A stretch of DNA of 64,000 nucleotides from CAXBDP01 sp964598395 (lineage in GTDB: Bacteria; Bacteroidota; Bacteroidia; Cytophagales; Cyclobacteriaceae). Location: NCBI GenBank assembly GCA_964598395.1, contig CAZRBW010000003.1:46513-110512 (forward strand). The letters are read 5' to 3'. The notes below the pieces were generated by a model that worked only from the letters and a program-made list of their open reading frames with translations, had not been told where the DNA came from and did no database searches. The position numbers were made by a program, and so were the translations under genes. Of the stretch, positions 26,812-36,124 are shown in pieces (position 1 is the first letter of the stretch; each line of letters opens with the position of its first letter).

Positions 26812-28701
26812 ATGCAAGAAAAAGGTACTATATCAATCCATACCGAAAACATTTTCCCGATCATTAAGAAATTTCTCTATTCTGACCATGAGATATTTTT
26901 GAGGGAACTGATAGCCAATGCGGTAGATGCTACACAAAAAATTAAACGCCTTACTTCTTTAGGAGAAAATACTTCGGAACTAGGGGATCTTAGCATAGAA
27001 GTATCTTTCGATAAAGACAAAAAGACCATTACCGTGAAGGATAAAGGTCTTGGTATGACAGGCGACGAAATCAAAAAATATATTAACCAAATAGCCTTTT
27101 CGGGTGCGACTGAGTTTGTAGAGAAATTCAAAGACGCCGAGGACGCAAAGCAGATTATAGGTAAGTTTGGTCTAGGTTTCTACTCAGCATTTATGGTGGC
27201 TGATACTGTGGAGATCATTTCTAAATCCTACCAAGAAGGAACCGAAGCAGCAAGATGGACTTGTGATGGAAATACGGAGTTTGAATTAGGCCCAGCTGAA
27301 AAAACAGATCGTGGCACTGAAATAATACTGCATGTTAATAAGGATTCAGAAGAATTTCTGGAAGAATACAGACTAAAAAGCATACTTGATAAGTATTGCA
27401 AGTTTATGCCTGTAGATATCATTTTTGGCACCGAGGAGGAAAGATTACCAGATGGTAAAGATGAAGAAGGCAAAGACAAATTTAAAACGGAAAAGAAGCC
27501 AAGAATCATCAATAATACGGCTCCAATATGGACAAAGGCTCCAGCGGAATTGAAGGATGAAGATTACTTGGAGTTTTATAAAGAGCTGTACCCATTTAGC
27601 GAAGATCCGCTGTTCTGGATTCACCTTAATGTGGATTATCCATTCAACTTGACGGGTGTATTGTACTTCCCGAAAGTGAAAGGCGACTTGGAATTGCAAC
27701 GAAACAAAATTCAACTATACAGCCGCCAAGTATTCATCACCGATGAAGTGAAAGATGTGGTGCCTGAGTTTTTGATGCTATTACATGGTGTAATTGACTC
27801 TCCAGATATTCCGCTCAACGTATCGCGTAGCTATTTGCAATCGGATAGCAATGTGAAGAAAATCAACAGCTACATTACCAAAAAGGTGGCTGATAAGCTG
27901 GAAGAATTATTCAAAAAAGATAGAGCAGGTTTCGAAACCAAATGGGATCATATTGGACTGTTCGTAAAGTACGGGATGATTTCAGAAGAGAAATTTGCTG
28001 AAAAAGCTCAGAAATTTACTTTGCTGAAGAATACGGAGGGCAAATACTTCACGCTTGAGGAGTACGGTGAGAAAACGAAAGTAAACCAAACCGACAAGAA
28101 TGGTCAGAACATTTGGCTATATGCAAGCGATGAAGGTAAGCAGGATGGATATATCAGAAGTGCAGGCAAGGTAGGTTATGATGTGGCAATTCTAGATGGC
28201 ATACTTGATAGCCACTTTGTAAACCACTTAGAGCAAAAAATTGAGAAAACTAGCTTGAAGCGGGTGGATGCGGATGTTATTGATAAGCTTATCGAAAAAG
28301 ATGAGAAGAGAGAAAGCTTATTGAATGACAAAGAGCAAGAAAGCTTGAAGGAAATATTTACCAAAGCTATTGCAAATGAAAGTGCTCAAGTGTCAGTAGA
28401 AGCATTAGCTCAAGATGAATTGCCAGTGGTGATTACGCAAAATGAATTTATGCGCCGTATGAAAGATATGGCCAAAACTGGCGGGGGGATGAACATGTTT
28501 GGCGCCATGCCAGAAACGCAACAAGTTACGCTGAATGCTAACCACCCTATCATGGCTAAAATCATTAAAGAAGAAAATGATGAGCTAAAAGGGCAAATGG
28601 CAACTCAAGCTTATGATATTGCATTGCTTGGTCAGGATATGCTCAAAGGAAAGCGTCTTACAGAATTCTTACTGAGAAGTGTCGATTTGCTTGGAAAGTA
28701 A
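26812..28701 (+). CDS. htpG: Hsp90-family chaperone HtpG
   Basis: 629 residues. GHKL ATPase motifs are intact: ELIANAVDATQKIKRL (about 36-51), VKDKGLGMTGDEI (about 85) and IGKFGLGFYSAFMVAD (about 118-133). The middle domain has NVSRSYLQSD with the arginine that contacts ATP phosphate, and the C-terminal dimerisation domain is complete. Cytosolic chaperone. A charged stretch around residues 205-235 is the usual variable linker. Confidence 0.97.
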   Translation: MQEKGTISIHTENIFPIIKKFLYSDHEIFLRELIANAVDATQKIKRLTSLGENTSELGDLSIEVSFDKDKKTITVKDKGLGMTGDEIKKYINQIAFSGATEFVEKFKDAEDAKQIIGKFGLGFYSAFMVADTVEIISKSYQEGTEAARWTCDGNTEFELGPAEKTDRGTEIILHVNKDSEEFLEEYRLKSILDKYCKFMPVDIIFGTEEERLPDGKDEEGKDKFKTEKKPRIINNTAPIWTKAPAELKDEDYLEFYKELYPFSEDPLFWIHLNVDYPFNLTGVLYFPKVKGDLELQRNKIQLYSRQVFITDEVKDVVPEFLMLLHGVIDSPDIPLNVSRSYLQSDSNVKKINSYITKKVADKLEELFKKDRAGFETKWDHIGLFVKYGMISEEKFAEKAQKFTLLKNTEGKYFTLEEYGEKTKVNQTDKNGQNIWLYASDEGKQDGYIRSAGKVGYDVAILDGILDSHFVNHLEQKIEKTSLKRVDADVIDKLIEKDEKRESLLNDKEQESLKEIFTKAIANESAQVSVEALAQDELPVVITQNEFMRRMKDMAKTGGGMNMFGAMPETQQVTLNANHPIMAKIIKEENDELKGQMATQAYDIALLGQDMLKGKRLTEFLLRSVDLLGK

Positions 28702-28723
28702 TAGTGAATCGAATCAAAAATTC

Positions 28724-28754
28724 AAAAGGCTACTCAAACTGGGTAGCCTTTTTT
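28724..28754. terminator. Terminator between htpG and the convergent gene
   Basis: Arms AAAAGGCTAC and GTAGCCTTTT with an 8-base loop, T-rich on the plus strand and A-rich at the left, so it can act in both directions between convergent genes. Confidence 0.9.
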
Positions 28755-28755
28755 A

Positions 28756-29403
28756 TTAGTCTTTACTTTTGAGGGATCGGATAAATTCTGCCCAAGCAAA
28801 TGGGTTGAGGAAAGAGAAGGAGCGAGGTCCCACACGATCTTGAGACATTTGCCGCTGCTGGTCAAGAAAATATCGATAATTCATTTGAGGAGACATTGCT
28901 ACATTTTGCACATATTGCTCATAGACCTCTGGATCTATACTTCTGGAAAATAAATTATCTGTAAGTTCTGTTGGAGCACGCATCGCTAGTATAGCTTCTT
29001 TAAAATCTCTTTCATTTGGAAATAGCATTACATTTACATTATCCAATTCTATTGTATCCTGCTTCATCTCAATCACTACAGTATAGCTATCTCCATCTAT
29101 AGCAGGAATCTTCAAATATTGCCTTTGATAGCCAATCATGTTGAATACAATACTATCACCCGTTAATACTGGCAAAGTGAAAAAGCCATTATCATCCGTG
29201 TTGGTGACTAGCCTTCGGGAAGGTATGTAAATATTGACCCTAGGTATGTAAGTAGGGCTGTCTTCATCGAGAATCACACCAGAAAACTGAATGACTTTTG
29301 GAGGGTCCTGTTTAGGAGGAACCTGGGATAAAGCGTGTTGATTCACCAAACAAAGACTAGAAATCAATACTACAAAAAATATAAAGTAGATTCTAAGGCT
29401 CAT
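28756..29403 (-). CDS. Secreted protein with carboxypeptidase-regulatory-like (CarboxypepD_reg) domain
   Basis: 215 residues. Signal peptide through about residue 27 (SLCLVNQHALSQ). Residues about 40-115 form a beta-sandwich of the CarboxypepD_reg-like type (FSGVILDEDSPTYIPRVNIYIPSRR, TNTDDNGFFTLPVLTGDSIVFNMIGYQ). The remaining 100 residues are polar and helical (for example NYRYFLDQQRQMSQ) and match nothing I recognise. In this phylum the domain usually heads TonB receptors or serves as a cell-surface interaction module; here it stands alone. Confidence 0.8.
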   Translation of the reverse strand: MSLRIYFIFFVVLISSLCLVNQHALSQVPPKQDPPKVIQFSGVILDEDSPTYIPRVNIYIPSRRLVTNTDDNGFFTLPVLTGDSIVFNMIGYQRQYLKIPAIDGDSYTVVIEMKQDTIELDNVNVMLFPNERDFKEAILAMRAPTELTDNLFSRSIDPEVYEQYVQNVAMSPQMNYRYFLDQQRQMSQDRVGPRSFSFLNPFAWAEFIRSLKSKD

Positions 29404-29470
29404 ATTATATAAATTACGACGTTCGAAGATAAAGGTTAGTAAGCCTTAAAACAAAAATTTCATAAAAGCC

Positions 29471-29857
29471 ATGCGGTTAAAGAACATTAGTTTGCCCTAT
29501 AGTATTCAGATTTTTAAAGCTCTTTCAGAAGAAGCAAGAGTTCGTATAATCAATTTGTTGGCAAATAATAAGGAAATGTGCATTACTGATTTGGAGTTAG
29601 TTCTTGGTTTTACACAAACCAAAACCTCCCGCCACTTGACCTTCTTGAAAAATGCAGGAATTGTAAATAGCAAAAGAGTTGATAAATGGATTTTCTATTA
29701 CATCAAGGAAGAAGTATCTGAAATTTTAAGGCAAATTTTCGTCTTTATCCAAAAAGATCCACAACTGATCAAAGATCAAGAAATTTTCAAGGTGTTGTAC
29801 TCAAATAGAGAACTTGCCCTCAACCAAATTGAAACGCGCAAATGGCAAGGTGATTAG
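29471..29857 (+). CDS. ArsR-type winged-helix transcription regulator
   Basis: 128 residues. LPYSIQIFKALSEEARVRIINLLANNKEMCITDLELVLGFTQTKTSRHLTFLKNAGIVNSKRVDKWIFYYI is an ArsR/SmtB winged helix with the recognition helix around TQTKTSRHLTFL. The metal-binding ELCVCDL segment is altered: one Cys is left (EMCITDL), so it may sense something else. No target is obvious next to it; the following gene is a housekeeping phosphatase. Confidence 0.85.
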   Translation: MRLKNISLPYSIQIFKALSEEARVRIINLLANNKEMCITDLELVLGFTQTKTSRHLTFLKNAGIVNSKRVDKWIFYYIKEEVSEILRQIFVFIQKDPQLIKDQEIFKVLYSNRELALNQIETRKWQGD

Positions 29858-29932
29858 TTTTTGAACATTTAGAATTAAGTCAAGCTTATTATATGAGTAC
29901 TGTATCCAAATTTCTCTGACGTTCGATTTCCT

Positions 29933-30625
29933 ATGGCTTACCAATCTCTTTTTTTCGATCTCGACCACACTTTGTGGGATTATGACAAAAGTGCTCGTGA
30001 AACCTTGCGAGAACTGTACGATGGATATCAATTGCAGGATAAGGTAGCTTTTAATGTGGAGGCATTACAAGAAAAATTTTTTGAGGTTAATTATCAACTT
30101 TGGGCAGATTATAATATCGGGAAAATTGATAGCGAATACCTAAGGACGCAGCGTTTTGTACGAATATTTCAGGAGCTGGGTGCCGATAAAAGCTTGATTC
30201 CTGCAAATTTCACAAATGAGTATGTAAATGGTTGCCCACAAAAACCTAACGTAATTGATGGCGCTTTTGAATTGTTAGATCATTTGCACGATCGTTTTTC
30301 ACTGCACATAATTACCAATGGTTTTGAAGATGTACAACATGTGAAATTAGAGAAATCTGGCCTTAGAAAGTATTTCGATGAGGTAGTAACCTCTGAAAGA
30401 GCGGGAGGTAAAAAGCCGGGTAAAGAGATATTCGAATTTGCACTTAAAGTCTCGAAGGCTCAACAAAAGCAAAGTTTAATGATTGGTGATAATATCCAAA
30501 CAGATATCCTTGGTGCCAAAGGAGTTGGAATTGGCCAGGTGTATTACAATCCGGAAAAAGTGGCACATCAAGAAGAGCTTACTTTTGAAATTAGCCATTT
30601 ATCTGAGCTTAAGTCTATTCTCTAA
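29933..30625 (+). CDS. YjjG-type HAD pyrimidine nucleotidase
   Basis: 230 residues. HAD motif I FFDLDHTLWDYD at residue 7, motif II IITNGFEDVQ near 122, motif III Lys in GGKKPGKEIFEFAL near 160, motif IV MIGDNIQTDILGAKG near 187. A helical cap lies between motifs I and II. Relatives dephosphorylate dUMP, dTMP and mutagenic non-canonical pyrimidine nucleotides. It lies 75 bases after the ArsR-type gene; cotranscription is possible. Confidence 0.88.
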   Translation: MAYQSLFFDLDHTLWDYDKSARETLRELYDGYQLQDKVAFNVEALQEKFFEVNYQLWADYNIGKIDSEYLRTQRFVRIFQELGADKSLIPANFTNEYVNGCPQKPNVIDGAFELLDHLHDRFSLHIITNGFEDVQHVKLEKSGLRKYFDEVVTSERAGGKKPGKEIFEFALKVSKAQQKQSLMIGDNIQTDILGAKGVGIGQVYYNPEKVAHQEELTFEISHLSELKSIL

Positions 30626-30676
30626 CACAACTCTACCTTCCTTTGAATTCCTCTAAGTATTCTCTGCATAGATGCT

Positions 30677-30684
30677 TATCTTTG
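30677..30684 (+). promoter_or_regulatory. Putative -7 element (TATCTTTG) of pruA
   Basis: Exact TAnnTTTG match 36 bases before the pruA start. The only nearby TTTG upstream (30642) is spaced too far for a -33 element. Confidence 0.4.
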
Positions 30685-30720
30685 TGTATAATTTAGTTTT
30701 CAATCAAATCTAAAAAAGAT

Positions 30721-32352
30721 ATGTCAGTAGGCTTTTTCAACGTACCAAAACCTTATAACGAACCTATAAAAAGCTATGCTCCTGGAAGTCCAGAAAGAGC
30801 ATCTCTACAAGCGGCTCTTAAGGAAGCTCGTAGCAAAAAAATAGATATCCCGATGGTAATTGGGGGGCAGGAAATATTCACCGATAAAAAAGTGAATATT
30901 AGACCTCCTCATGATCATCAACATATACTAGGCACCTTCAGCGAAGGAGATGCAGACCATGTAAATCAGGCAATAAATGCTGCGCTAGGAGCTCGTGAAG
31001 CTTGGGCGGCAATGGCTTGGGAACATAGAGCAAGTATCTTCTTAAAAGCTGCAGAGCTGATTGCTGGTCCATACAGGGACAGGCTGAATGCTGCTACCAT
31101 GCTAGGCCAGTCCAAAAATGCTTTTCAAGCTGAGATCGATGCTGCTTGTGAAATCATCGATTTCCTAAGATTCAACGTGCAATACATGACAGAAATCTAC
31201 GCACAGCAACCAATATCCTCACCGGGTGTATGGAACCGCGTAGAGCAGAGAGGGCTAGAAGGTTTTATATTTGCCTTAACACCATTCAATTTTACAGCCA
31301 TTGCAGGCAACTTGCCAACATCGTGCGCTATGATGGGCAATGTGGTTGTTTGGAAACCAGCCTACACACAAATTTATTCAGCCAATGTGCTTATGGAAAT
31401 TTTCCGTGAAGCAGGCGTACCAGATGGCGTAATCAACTTGGTATATGTAGATGGCCCAACTACTGGAGACATTGTATTCAAGCATCCAGATTTTGCAGGT
31501 ATCCATTTTACAGGTAGTACTGGCGTATTCCAAACTATCTGGAAAACCATTGGCAACAATATCCATGCTTACAAAACCTACCCGCGTATAGTTGGCGAAA
31601 CTGGCGGTAAGGATTTCATAATGGTGCACAAGACTGCAAATGCCAAAGCAGTAGCTACTGCCATGTCAAGAGGCGCATTTGAATATCAAGGGCAAAAATG
31701 CTCTGCTGCCTCTAGAGCTTATATTCCATCAAATCTTTGGAATGAAGTGAAAGGTTACGTGCAAGAAGATTTGGCAAGTATGAAGATGGGAGGAACAGAA
31801 GATTTCGGTAATTTTATTAATGCTGTAATTGATGAAAAATCCTTCGATAAAATTGCTAAATACATTGATGACGCAAAAGCAAATCCAATGGTGGAAGTAA
31901 TAGCGGGAGGTAATTACGATAAATCTAAAGGTTACTTCATTGAGCCCACAGTATTGCTAACTAAAGATCCGATGTATGTTACTATGTGCGAAGAGATCTT
32001 CGGTCCAGTATTGACGGTTTATGTATATCAAGCTGAAAATTTTGAGGAAACGCTAGAATTACTCGATTCTACAAGTCCATATGCATTGACTGGAGCGATA
32101 TTCTCTCAAGATAGATATGCGATTGAATTGGCAACAAAGAGACTAAACCATGCTGCAGGTAATTTCTACATAAATGATAAGCCAACAGGAGCAGTTGTAG
32201 GTCAGCAGCCATTTGGTGGATCTAGAGCTTCAGGCACTAATGACAAAGCAGGCTCTATGATCAACCTATTGCGTTGGGTGAGTCCGCGTACAATTAAGGA
32301 GACACTAGTTTCTGCTACAGATTATCGATATCCATTTTTGGGAGAAGAATAA
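30721..32352 (+). CDS. pruA: L-glutamate gamma-semialdehyde (1-pyrroline-5-carboxylate) dehydrogenase
   Basis: 543 residues, the length of the class 4 (ALDH4A1-like) enzyme. It oxidises glutamate semialdehyde to glutamate in proline breakdown. The catalytic Cys is in EYQGQKCSAASRAY (about residue 329), the general base Glu is in VGETGGKDF (about 295), and FTGSTGVF is the NAD loop. No proline dehydrogenase gene is adjacent in the window. Confidence 0.94.
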   Translation: MSVGFFNVPKPYNEPIKSYAPGSPERASLQAALKEARSKKIDIPMVIGGQEIFTDKKVNIRPPHDHQHILGTFSEGDADHVNQAINAALGAREAWAAMAWEHRASIFLKAAELIAGPYRDRLNAATMLGQSKNAFQAEIDAACEIIDFLRFNVQYMTEIYAQQPISSPGVWNRVEQRGLEGFIFALTPFNFTAIAGNLPTSCAMMGNVVVWKPAYTQIYSANVLMEIFREAGVPDGVINLVYVDGPTTGDIVFKHPDFAGIHFTGSTGVFQTIWKTIGNNIHAYKTYPRIVGETGGKDFIMVHKTANAKAVATAMSRGAFEYQGQKCSAASRAYIPSNLWNEVKGYVQEDLASMKMGGTEDFGNFINAVIDEKSFDKIAKYIDDAKANPMVEVIAGGNYDKSKGYFIEPTVLLTKDPMYVTMCEEIFGPVLTVYVYQAENFEETLELLDSTSPYALTGAIFSQDRYAIELATKRLNHAAGNFYINDKPTGAVVGQQPFGGSRASGTNDKAGSMINLLRWVSPRTIKETLVSATDYRYPFLGEE

Positions 32353-32374
32353 TTTTCTCAATTGGTATAAAACA

Positions 32375-32402
32375 AAAAAACCTGCTTTTGGCAGGTTTTT
32401 TT
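32375..32402 (+). terminator. Terminator of pruA
   Basis: Stem AAAAAACCTGC / GCAGGTTTTTT with a TTTTG loop, 22 bases after the stop. It also has the A-rich side needed to stop the convergent fasciclin gene. Confidence 0.92.
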
Positions 32403-32419
32403 GTAAAATAATTTAATCC

Positions 32420-32965
32420 TTACTCTGGAAGTACTACACCGTCAATTACGTGTACAACACCATTTGTACCAACTAAATCAGCAGCGATTACTTTCGCGCC
32501 GTTGATCATAACATTGCCATCAGCAATAGTCACTCTCAATTGTTGGCCATTTACTGTTGTTACCATTTGACCGTCAGAAAGATCAGCAGCCATAACATTA
32601 CCCGCTACTACGTGGTAAGTTAAAATGCTAGCTAGCATTTCTTTGTTTTCTGGTAATAATAGATTAGCAACAGTTCCTTCTGGAAGGCTAGCAAAAGCAG
32701 CATTAGTTGGGGCGAATACTGTAAAAGGACCATCACCTGAAAGAACTTCTACCAAACCAGCTGCAGTAACTGCTGCTACTAGCGTAGTATGATCTGGAGA
32801 GCTGATAGCAATATCAACAACTGTGTTACTTTCAACTGGAGCTTCAATTACTTCTTCGATTTCCTCTACTTCATTTTCAGAACCTTGTTCGCTAGAACAG
32901 CTGATCATTGTAAAGCTAGAAAATGCAATAGCAATTGCTAAGAATTTTAAATTCATCTTTTTCAT
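32420..32965 (-). CDS. Fasciclin (FAS1) domain lipoprotein
   Basis: 181 residues. Lipobox TMISC (Cys about residue 23) followed by a Glu-rich linker (about 24-46). Residues about 50-181 form one FAS1 domain with H1 GDGPFTVFAPTNAAFASLP and H2 NGVVHVIDGVVLPE motifs and the YH motif in LTYHVVAG. FAS1 domains mediate adhesion at the cell surface; the ligand is unknown. M4 (MNLKF) is an alternative start. Confidence 0.92.
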   Translation of the reverse strand: MKKMNLKFLAIAIAFSSFTMISCSSEQGSENEVEEIEEVIEAPVESNTVVDIAISSPDHTTLVAAVTAAGLVEVLSGDGPFTVFAPTNAAFASLPEGTVANLLLPENKEMLASILTYHVVAGNVMAADLSDGQMVTTVNGQQLRVTIADGNVMINGAKVIAADLVGTNGVVHVIDGVVLPE

Positions 32966-32982
32966 GTTTGTTTAATTTGATG

Positions 32983-32990
32983 CAAAGTTA
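32983..32990 (-). promoter_or_regulatory. Putative -7 element (TAACTTTG) of the fasciclin gene
   Basis: Exact TAnnTTTG match on the minus strand, 17 bases before the start. A TTTTG lies 24 bases further upstream, longer than the normal spacing. Confidence 0.42.
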
Positions 32991-33130
32991 CAACTATTAA
33001 ATAATCACTTGGTTCAAAATTTATCTATTTATTTTTTTAACGGTTAAATATGGGCGCTCTTCAGAGCTGAGAGCTCATTTAATTTAATATATAGTTGAAA
33101 TTCAATTGATTAATGATTCTAAAATAAATA

Positions 33131-33163
33131 AAAATGCCTTTGATTTTTGGTCATAGGCATTTT
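33131..33163 (-). terminator. Terminator of the cyclophilin gene
   Basis: Arms AAAATGCCT and AGGCATTTT around a 15-base loop, followed by T-rich sequence on the minus strand; 26 bases after the gene's stop. Confidence 0.75.
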
Positions 33164-33188
33164 AAAATGGGCTGAATTTATAAAAGGA

Positions 33189-33626
33189 TTATTCCTCGTG
33201 AATCTCAATTTTTTGGATCAAGTCACCTTGCTTTATTTGGTCAATTAAGTCTTGGCCCTCCACCACTTTGCCGAAGCAAGTATGGTTACGATCAAGATGC
33301 TGTGTGTTGTCTCTATTGTGGCAAATGAAAAATTGTGAACCACCAGTATTGCGACCAGCGTGAGCCATGCTAAGTACACCACGATCATGATATTGATTTT
33401 CGCCATCAAGTTCACAAGGAATTGTATAGCCTGGGCCACCAGCACCAGTACCATTAGGGCAGCCACCTTGAACCACGAAGTTTGGAATTACACGGTGGAA
33501 TTTTAAACCATCATAATAGCCTTCCTTTGCTAGTTTTACAAAATTGGCTACTGTGCCAGGAGCGTCTTTTTCATAAAAGTCTACTTTCATGGCTCCATTG
33601 GCAGTATGTATTGTTGCAGTAATCAT
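33189..33626 (-). CDS. Cyclophilin-type peptidyl-prolyl cis-trans isomerase
   Basis: 145 residues with no signal peptide, so cytosolic. FHRVIPNFVVQGGCPNGTGAGGPGYTIPCE carries the active-site Arg and Gln, and SMAHAGRNTGGSQFFI and LDRNHTCFGKV the rest of the binding groove. PpiB-like. Single gene with its own terminator. Confidence 0.94.
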   Translation of the reverse strand: MITATIHTANGAMKVDFYEKDAPGTVANFVKLAKEGYYDGLKFHRVIPNFVVQGGCPNGTGAGGPGYTIPCELDGENQYHDRGVLSMAHAGRNTGGSQFFICHNRDNTQHLDRNHTCFGKVVEGQDLIDQIKQGDLIQKIEIHEE

Positions 33627-33723
33627 ATGTTAAATTTTTTACGAAATTAGGGATTGAGGAGGTATTTTTTACTCTATTATTCATTTTAATTCAATAGAGG
33701 CAATTTTTGCAGACGACAATTTC

Positions 33724-33731
33724 CCTCCCGC
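33724..33731 (-). repeat. Intergenic copy of the GCGGGAGG octamer
   Basis: Copy on the minus strand in the 189-base gap between the YceI and cyclophilin genes, just past the YceI terminator. Confidence 0.8.
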
Positions 33732-33760
33732 TTTGTTTTTTTGCTCAAATTGAAAATAGA

Positions 33761-33792
33761 AAAGCGCTTACCATAAATATGATAAACGCTTT
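33761..33792 (-). terminator. Terminator of the YceI gene
   Basis: On the minus strand a 13-base stem with two G-U wobbles (AAAGCGTTTATCA / TGGTAAGCGCTTT), then TTCTATTTT. The wobbles fix the direction. Confidence 0.78.
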
Positions 33793-33815
33793 CTCAACCA
33801 TCTAACACCTATTTT

Positions 33816-34352
33816 TTAAGCTTGTACAGCAAATTGCACTTCAGCTTGAATACGTACATCGTCACTTACCAAAACACCACCTGCTTCTAATGCAGCATTC
33901 CAGTTTAGTCCCCAATCTTTTCTATTGATTTTGCCACTCAAAGAGAAACCAGCTTTGTCATTTCCCCAAGGGTCTTTCATAATACCACCAAATTCCACAT
34001 CTAGTGTTACTTCATTGGTGACACCTTTTATAGTAAGGTCACCTTTCAATTTGAAGTTCTCATCATCTAACTTCTCGAATGATGTTCCTTCGAATGTTAA
34101 TTCTTTGTGAGTGTCGGTATCGAAGAAATCGCCACTTCTCAAGTGTGCATCCCTGTCGTTATTGTTTGTGAAGACTGATGCAGCATCAATTGTTACTTTC
34201 ACTTTTGCTTTGCTGAAATCATCTCCATTGGTTACAATCGTAGCATTGAACGTTCTGAATTCACCTTTCACATTTGTGATCATAAGGTGCTTCACTTTAA
34301 ATAAGATTTCACTGTGCGTTGGGTCAATTGCCCATGTTTTTGTGTTAGCCAT
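33816..34352 (-). CDS. YceI-family lipid-binding-like protein
   Basis: 178 residues. WAIDPTHSEILFKVKHLMITNVKGEF at the N-terminus and LTIKGVTNEVTLDVEFGG, GFSLSGKINRKDWGLNW later are the YceI signature; the fold is a lipocalin-like barrel that holds isoprenoid chains. No signal peptide is visible, so this copy should be cytosolic, unlike E. coli YceI. Function in the cell is not established. Confidence 0.93.
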   Translation of the reverse strand: MANTKTWAIDPTHSEILFKVKHLMITNVKGEFRTFNATIVTNGDDFSKAKVKVTIDAASVFTNNNDRDAHLRSGDFFDTDTHKELTFEGTSFEKLDDENFKLKGDLTIKGVTNEVTLDVEFGGIMKDPWGNDKAGFSLSGKINRKDWGLNWNAALEAGGVLVSDDVRIQAEVQFAVQA

Positions 34353-34451
34353 TCTATTATTATTTTATTTAGTTTTTCATTTGATGATACAAATGTCCAA
34401 CTCAAAAACTTGAAAGCTGTTCACCTATGTTAATAAATGATGTATATACAT

Positions 34452-35051
34452 CTATTTTTGCGAAATCAATTCTTTTCTGATTCTGCTAAGGGATTGTGGC
34501 TTGATTCCCAAATAGGTAGCGATGAGGTATTGTGGGATGCGTTGGGTGAAATGAGGGTATTTGGTTGCGAACTCAAGGTATCGTTTGCTTGCTTCTTCGC
34601 TATTGGTCTTCGCCAATCTGTACTGCAAATTGATAAAAGCATTCTGGATGAGTATTCTGAAAAAGTGTTCGAACAGATGGCTTTCTTTGCAAATGGCTTC
34701 ATAGCTTTCCTTGTTGATTACCAAGACATCCGAATCCTCAAGTGTTTCGATTGTGTAAATGCCACTTTGGCCTGAGAAAAAGCTGTAGTGGTCCGTAATC
34801 CAATAGCCTTCCAATGCAAATTGAATTACATTTTTCTCTCCTTTTTCATTTATCAGATAGGAGTAGGCCGAGCCCTTCAGAAAGAAATATACGTATTTGC
34901 AATACTGTCCTTCTTCTGCCAAAATCGTCTTTTTATTAAATGATCTGACGAAAATATGCTTCCAAATGATGGAGAAATCTTTATCACTAATCTTTTTGCT
35001 AATAGTGCGCTCAATGTTATGCTTGAGTAGTGATTGTTGTTTTGCTTCCAC
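34452..35051 (-). CDS. Crp/Fnr-family transcription regulator
   Basis: 199 residues. An N-terminal cyclic-nucleotide-binding-like beta-roll (about 30-125, KKTILAEEGQYCKYVYFFLKGSAYSYL) is followed by a long helix and a C-terminal HTH (QYLIATYLGIKPQSLSRIRKEL, about 172-194). The phosphate-binding cassette for cAMP is not conserved, as is usual for this Bacteroidota subgroup, and there is no Cys cluster as in Fnr. It may control the YceI or esterase genes beside it (position only). Confidence 0.88.
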   Translation of the reverse strand: MEAKQQSLLKHNIERTISKKISDKDFSIIWKHIFVRSFNKKTILAEEGQYCKYVYFFLKGSAYSYLINEKGEKNVIQFALEGYWITDHYSFFSGQSGIYTIETLEDSDVLVINKESYEAICKESHLFEHFFRILIQNAFINLQYRLAKTNSEEASKRYLEFATKYPHFTQRIPQYLIATYLGIKPQSLSRIRKELISQK

Positions 35052-35117
35052 AATTAAAAATATGAATTAAAAATTCAGCACGTAAAGTCGAAATTTATTC
35101 ATCTTAAAAATCTTAAA

Positions 35118-35975
35118 TCATTCGGTTGAATCCATAAAATCCAGAATCCATTTATACGCCTTATTTGGTGTGTAAATGAATTGGACAATCATGGGTTTAT
35201 GTTTTTTTCCTTTTTGGAGATAGTAGTTCGGGTTTGGGTTATACTTTTGATACTCTTCCAAAAAGCGGGTGGTTGTTAGTTCGATTCCTGGTAGTGTCTT
35301 TTCGCCCATCAGGATGATCATTGGTGTGGTATTTTTATCTAAATAATAATAAGGAGAAGTATCTTTCCATACTTGTGGGTTTTCTGTAAATGCCTCAAGG
35401 TAAATATTCCCAGAAGGATAATTCATTTGATTCAAAAACCAGTACATATCGAGTCCTGCAGCATCAATCAATACAGTGCCTTTTATTGGATTTTCTACAT
35501 TAAGACTATCGAAATAGACATCTCGAACGGAAATCAAACTAGCCAAATGACCTCCCGCCGAATGACCCGAAACGAATATCCTATCAGGATTGCCACCATA
35601 ATTCTGAATGTTATCATGCACCCATTGCACAGCTTGGGATGAGGCTTTGGCCATATCATGTACTTGATATTCGGGACTCAGTGGATAGTCAATAATTACC
35701 GTCACAATTCCCTTTCGTGCGAAGCGGCTTCCCAAGAAATTGTAAATATCCTTATTGCCCGAATTCCAACTTCCGCCATGGATAAAGATTAAGACGTCAT
35801 TTTGACCATTGGATTTCTTCGGACTGAAGATATTTAGTTGCTTTTCGGGCAAGGAGCTCAAAAAGCCATTTTCCATGTAGGTAATGTCCTTGTACTTATT
35901 TACGCCTTTGAATGAGCAGGAAAGTGAAAGCAGTACAATTCCTGTAAGTGGTAAAAGCTTGATTAATGTTTTCAA
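35118..35975 (-). CDS. Alpha/beta-hydrolase lipoprotein, esterase type
   Basis: 285 residues. Lipobox LLSLSC (Cys about residue 20). The oxyanion motif HGGSWNSG is near residue 66, the nucleophile elbow SGHSAGGHL near 140 (Ser), the acid likely in MGEKTLPG region and the His in KKHKPM near 263. Of the carboxylesterase / BD-FAE type. In envelope lipoproteins this may deacetylate polysaccharide or cleave lipid esters; substrate unknown. Confidence 0.88.
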   Translation of the reverse strand: MKTLIKLLPLTGIVLLSLSCSFKGVNKYKDITYMENGFLSSLPEKQLNIFSPKKSNGQNDVLIFIHGGSWNSGNKDIYNFLGSRFARKGIVTVIIDYPLSPEYQVHDMAKASSQAVQWVHDNIQNYGGNPDRIFVSGHSAGGHLASLISVRDVYFDSLNVENPIKGTVLIDAAGLDMYWFLNQMNYPSGNIYLEAFTENPQVWKDTSPYYYLDKNTTPMIILMGEKTLPGIELTTTRFLEEYQKYNPNPNYYLQKGKKHKPMIVQFIYTPNKAYKWILDFMDSTE

Positions 35976-36069
35976 TTCTTTTCTGATTAAAACTCAAAAG
36001 TGAAGGTAAGGTTTGGAATGGGATGATTAAGTCATAAATAGATTTTTTTCGCAGAATACGCTGAAATAT

Positions 36070-36097
36070 AAAAGCCAGTCGAATGTGACTGGCTTTT
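36070..36097 (-). terminator. Terminator of katG
   Basis: Arms AAAAGCCAGTC and GACTGGCTTTT with a 6-base loop; T-rich continuation on the minus strand, 28 bases after the katG stop. Confidence 0.88.
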
Positions 36098-36124
36098 AGG
36101 ATCTTCTAGAAAATAAGTTAGCTT

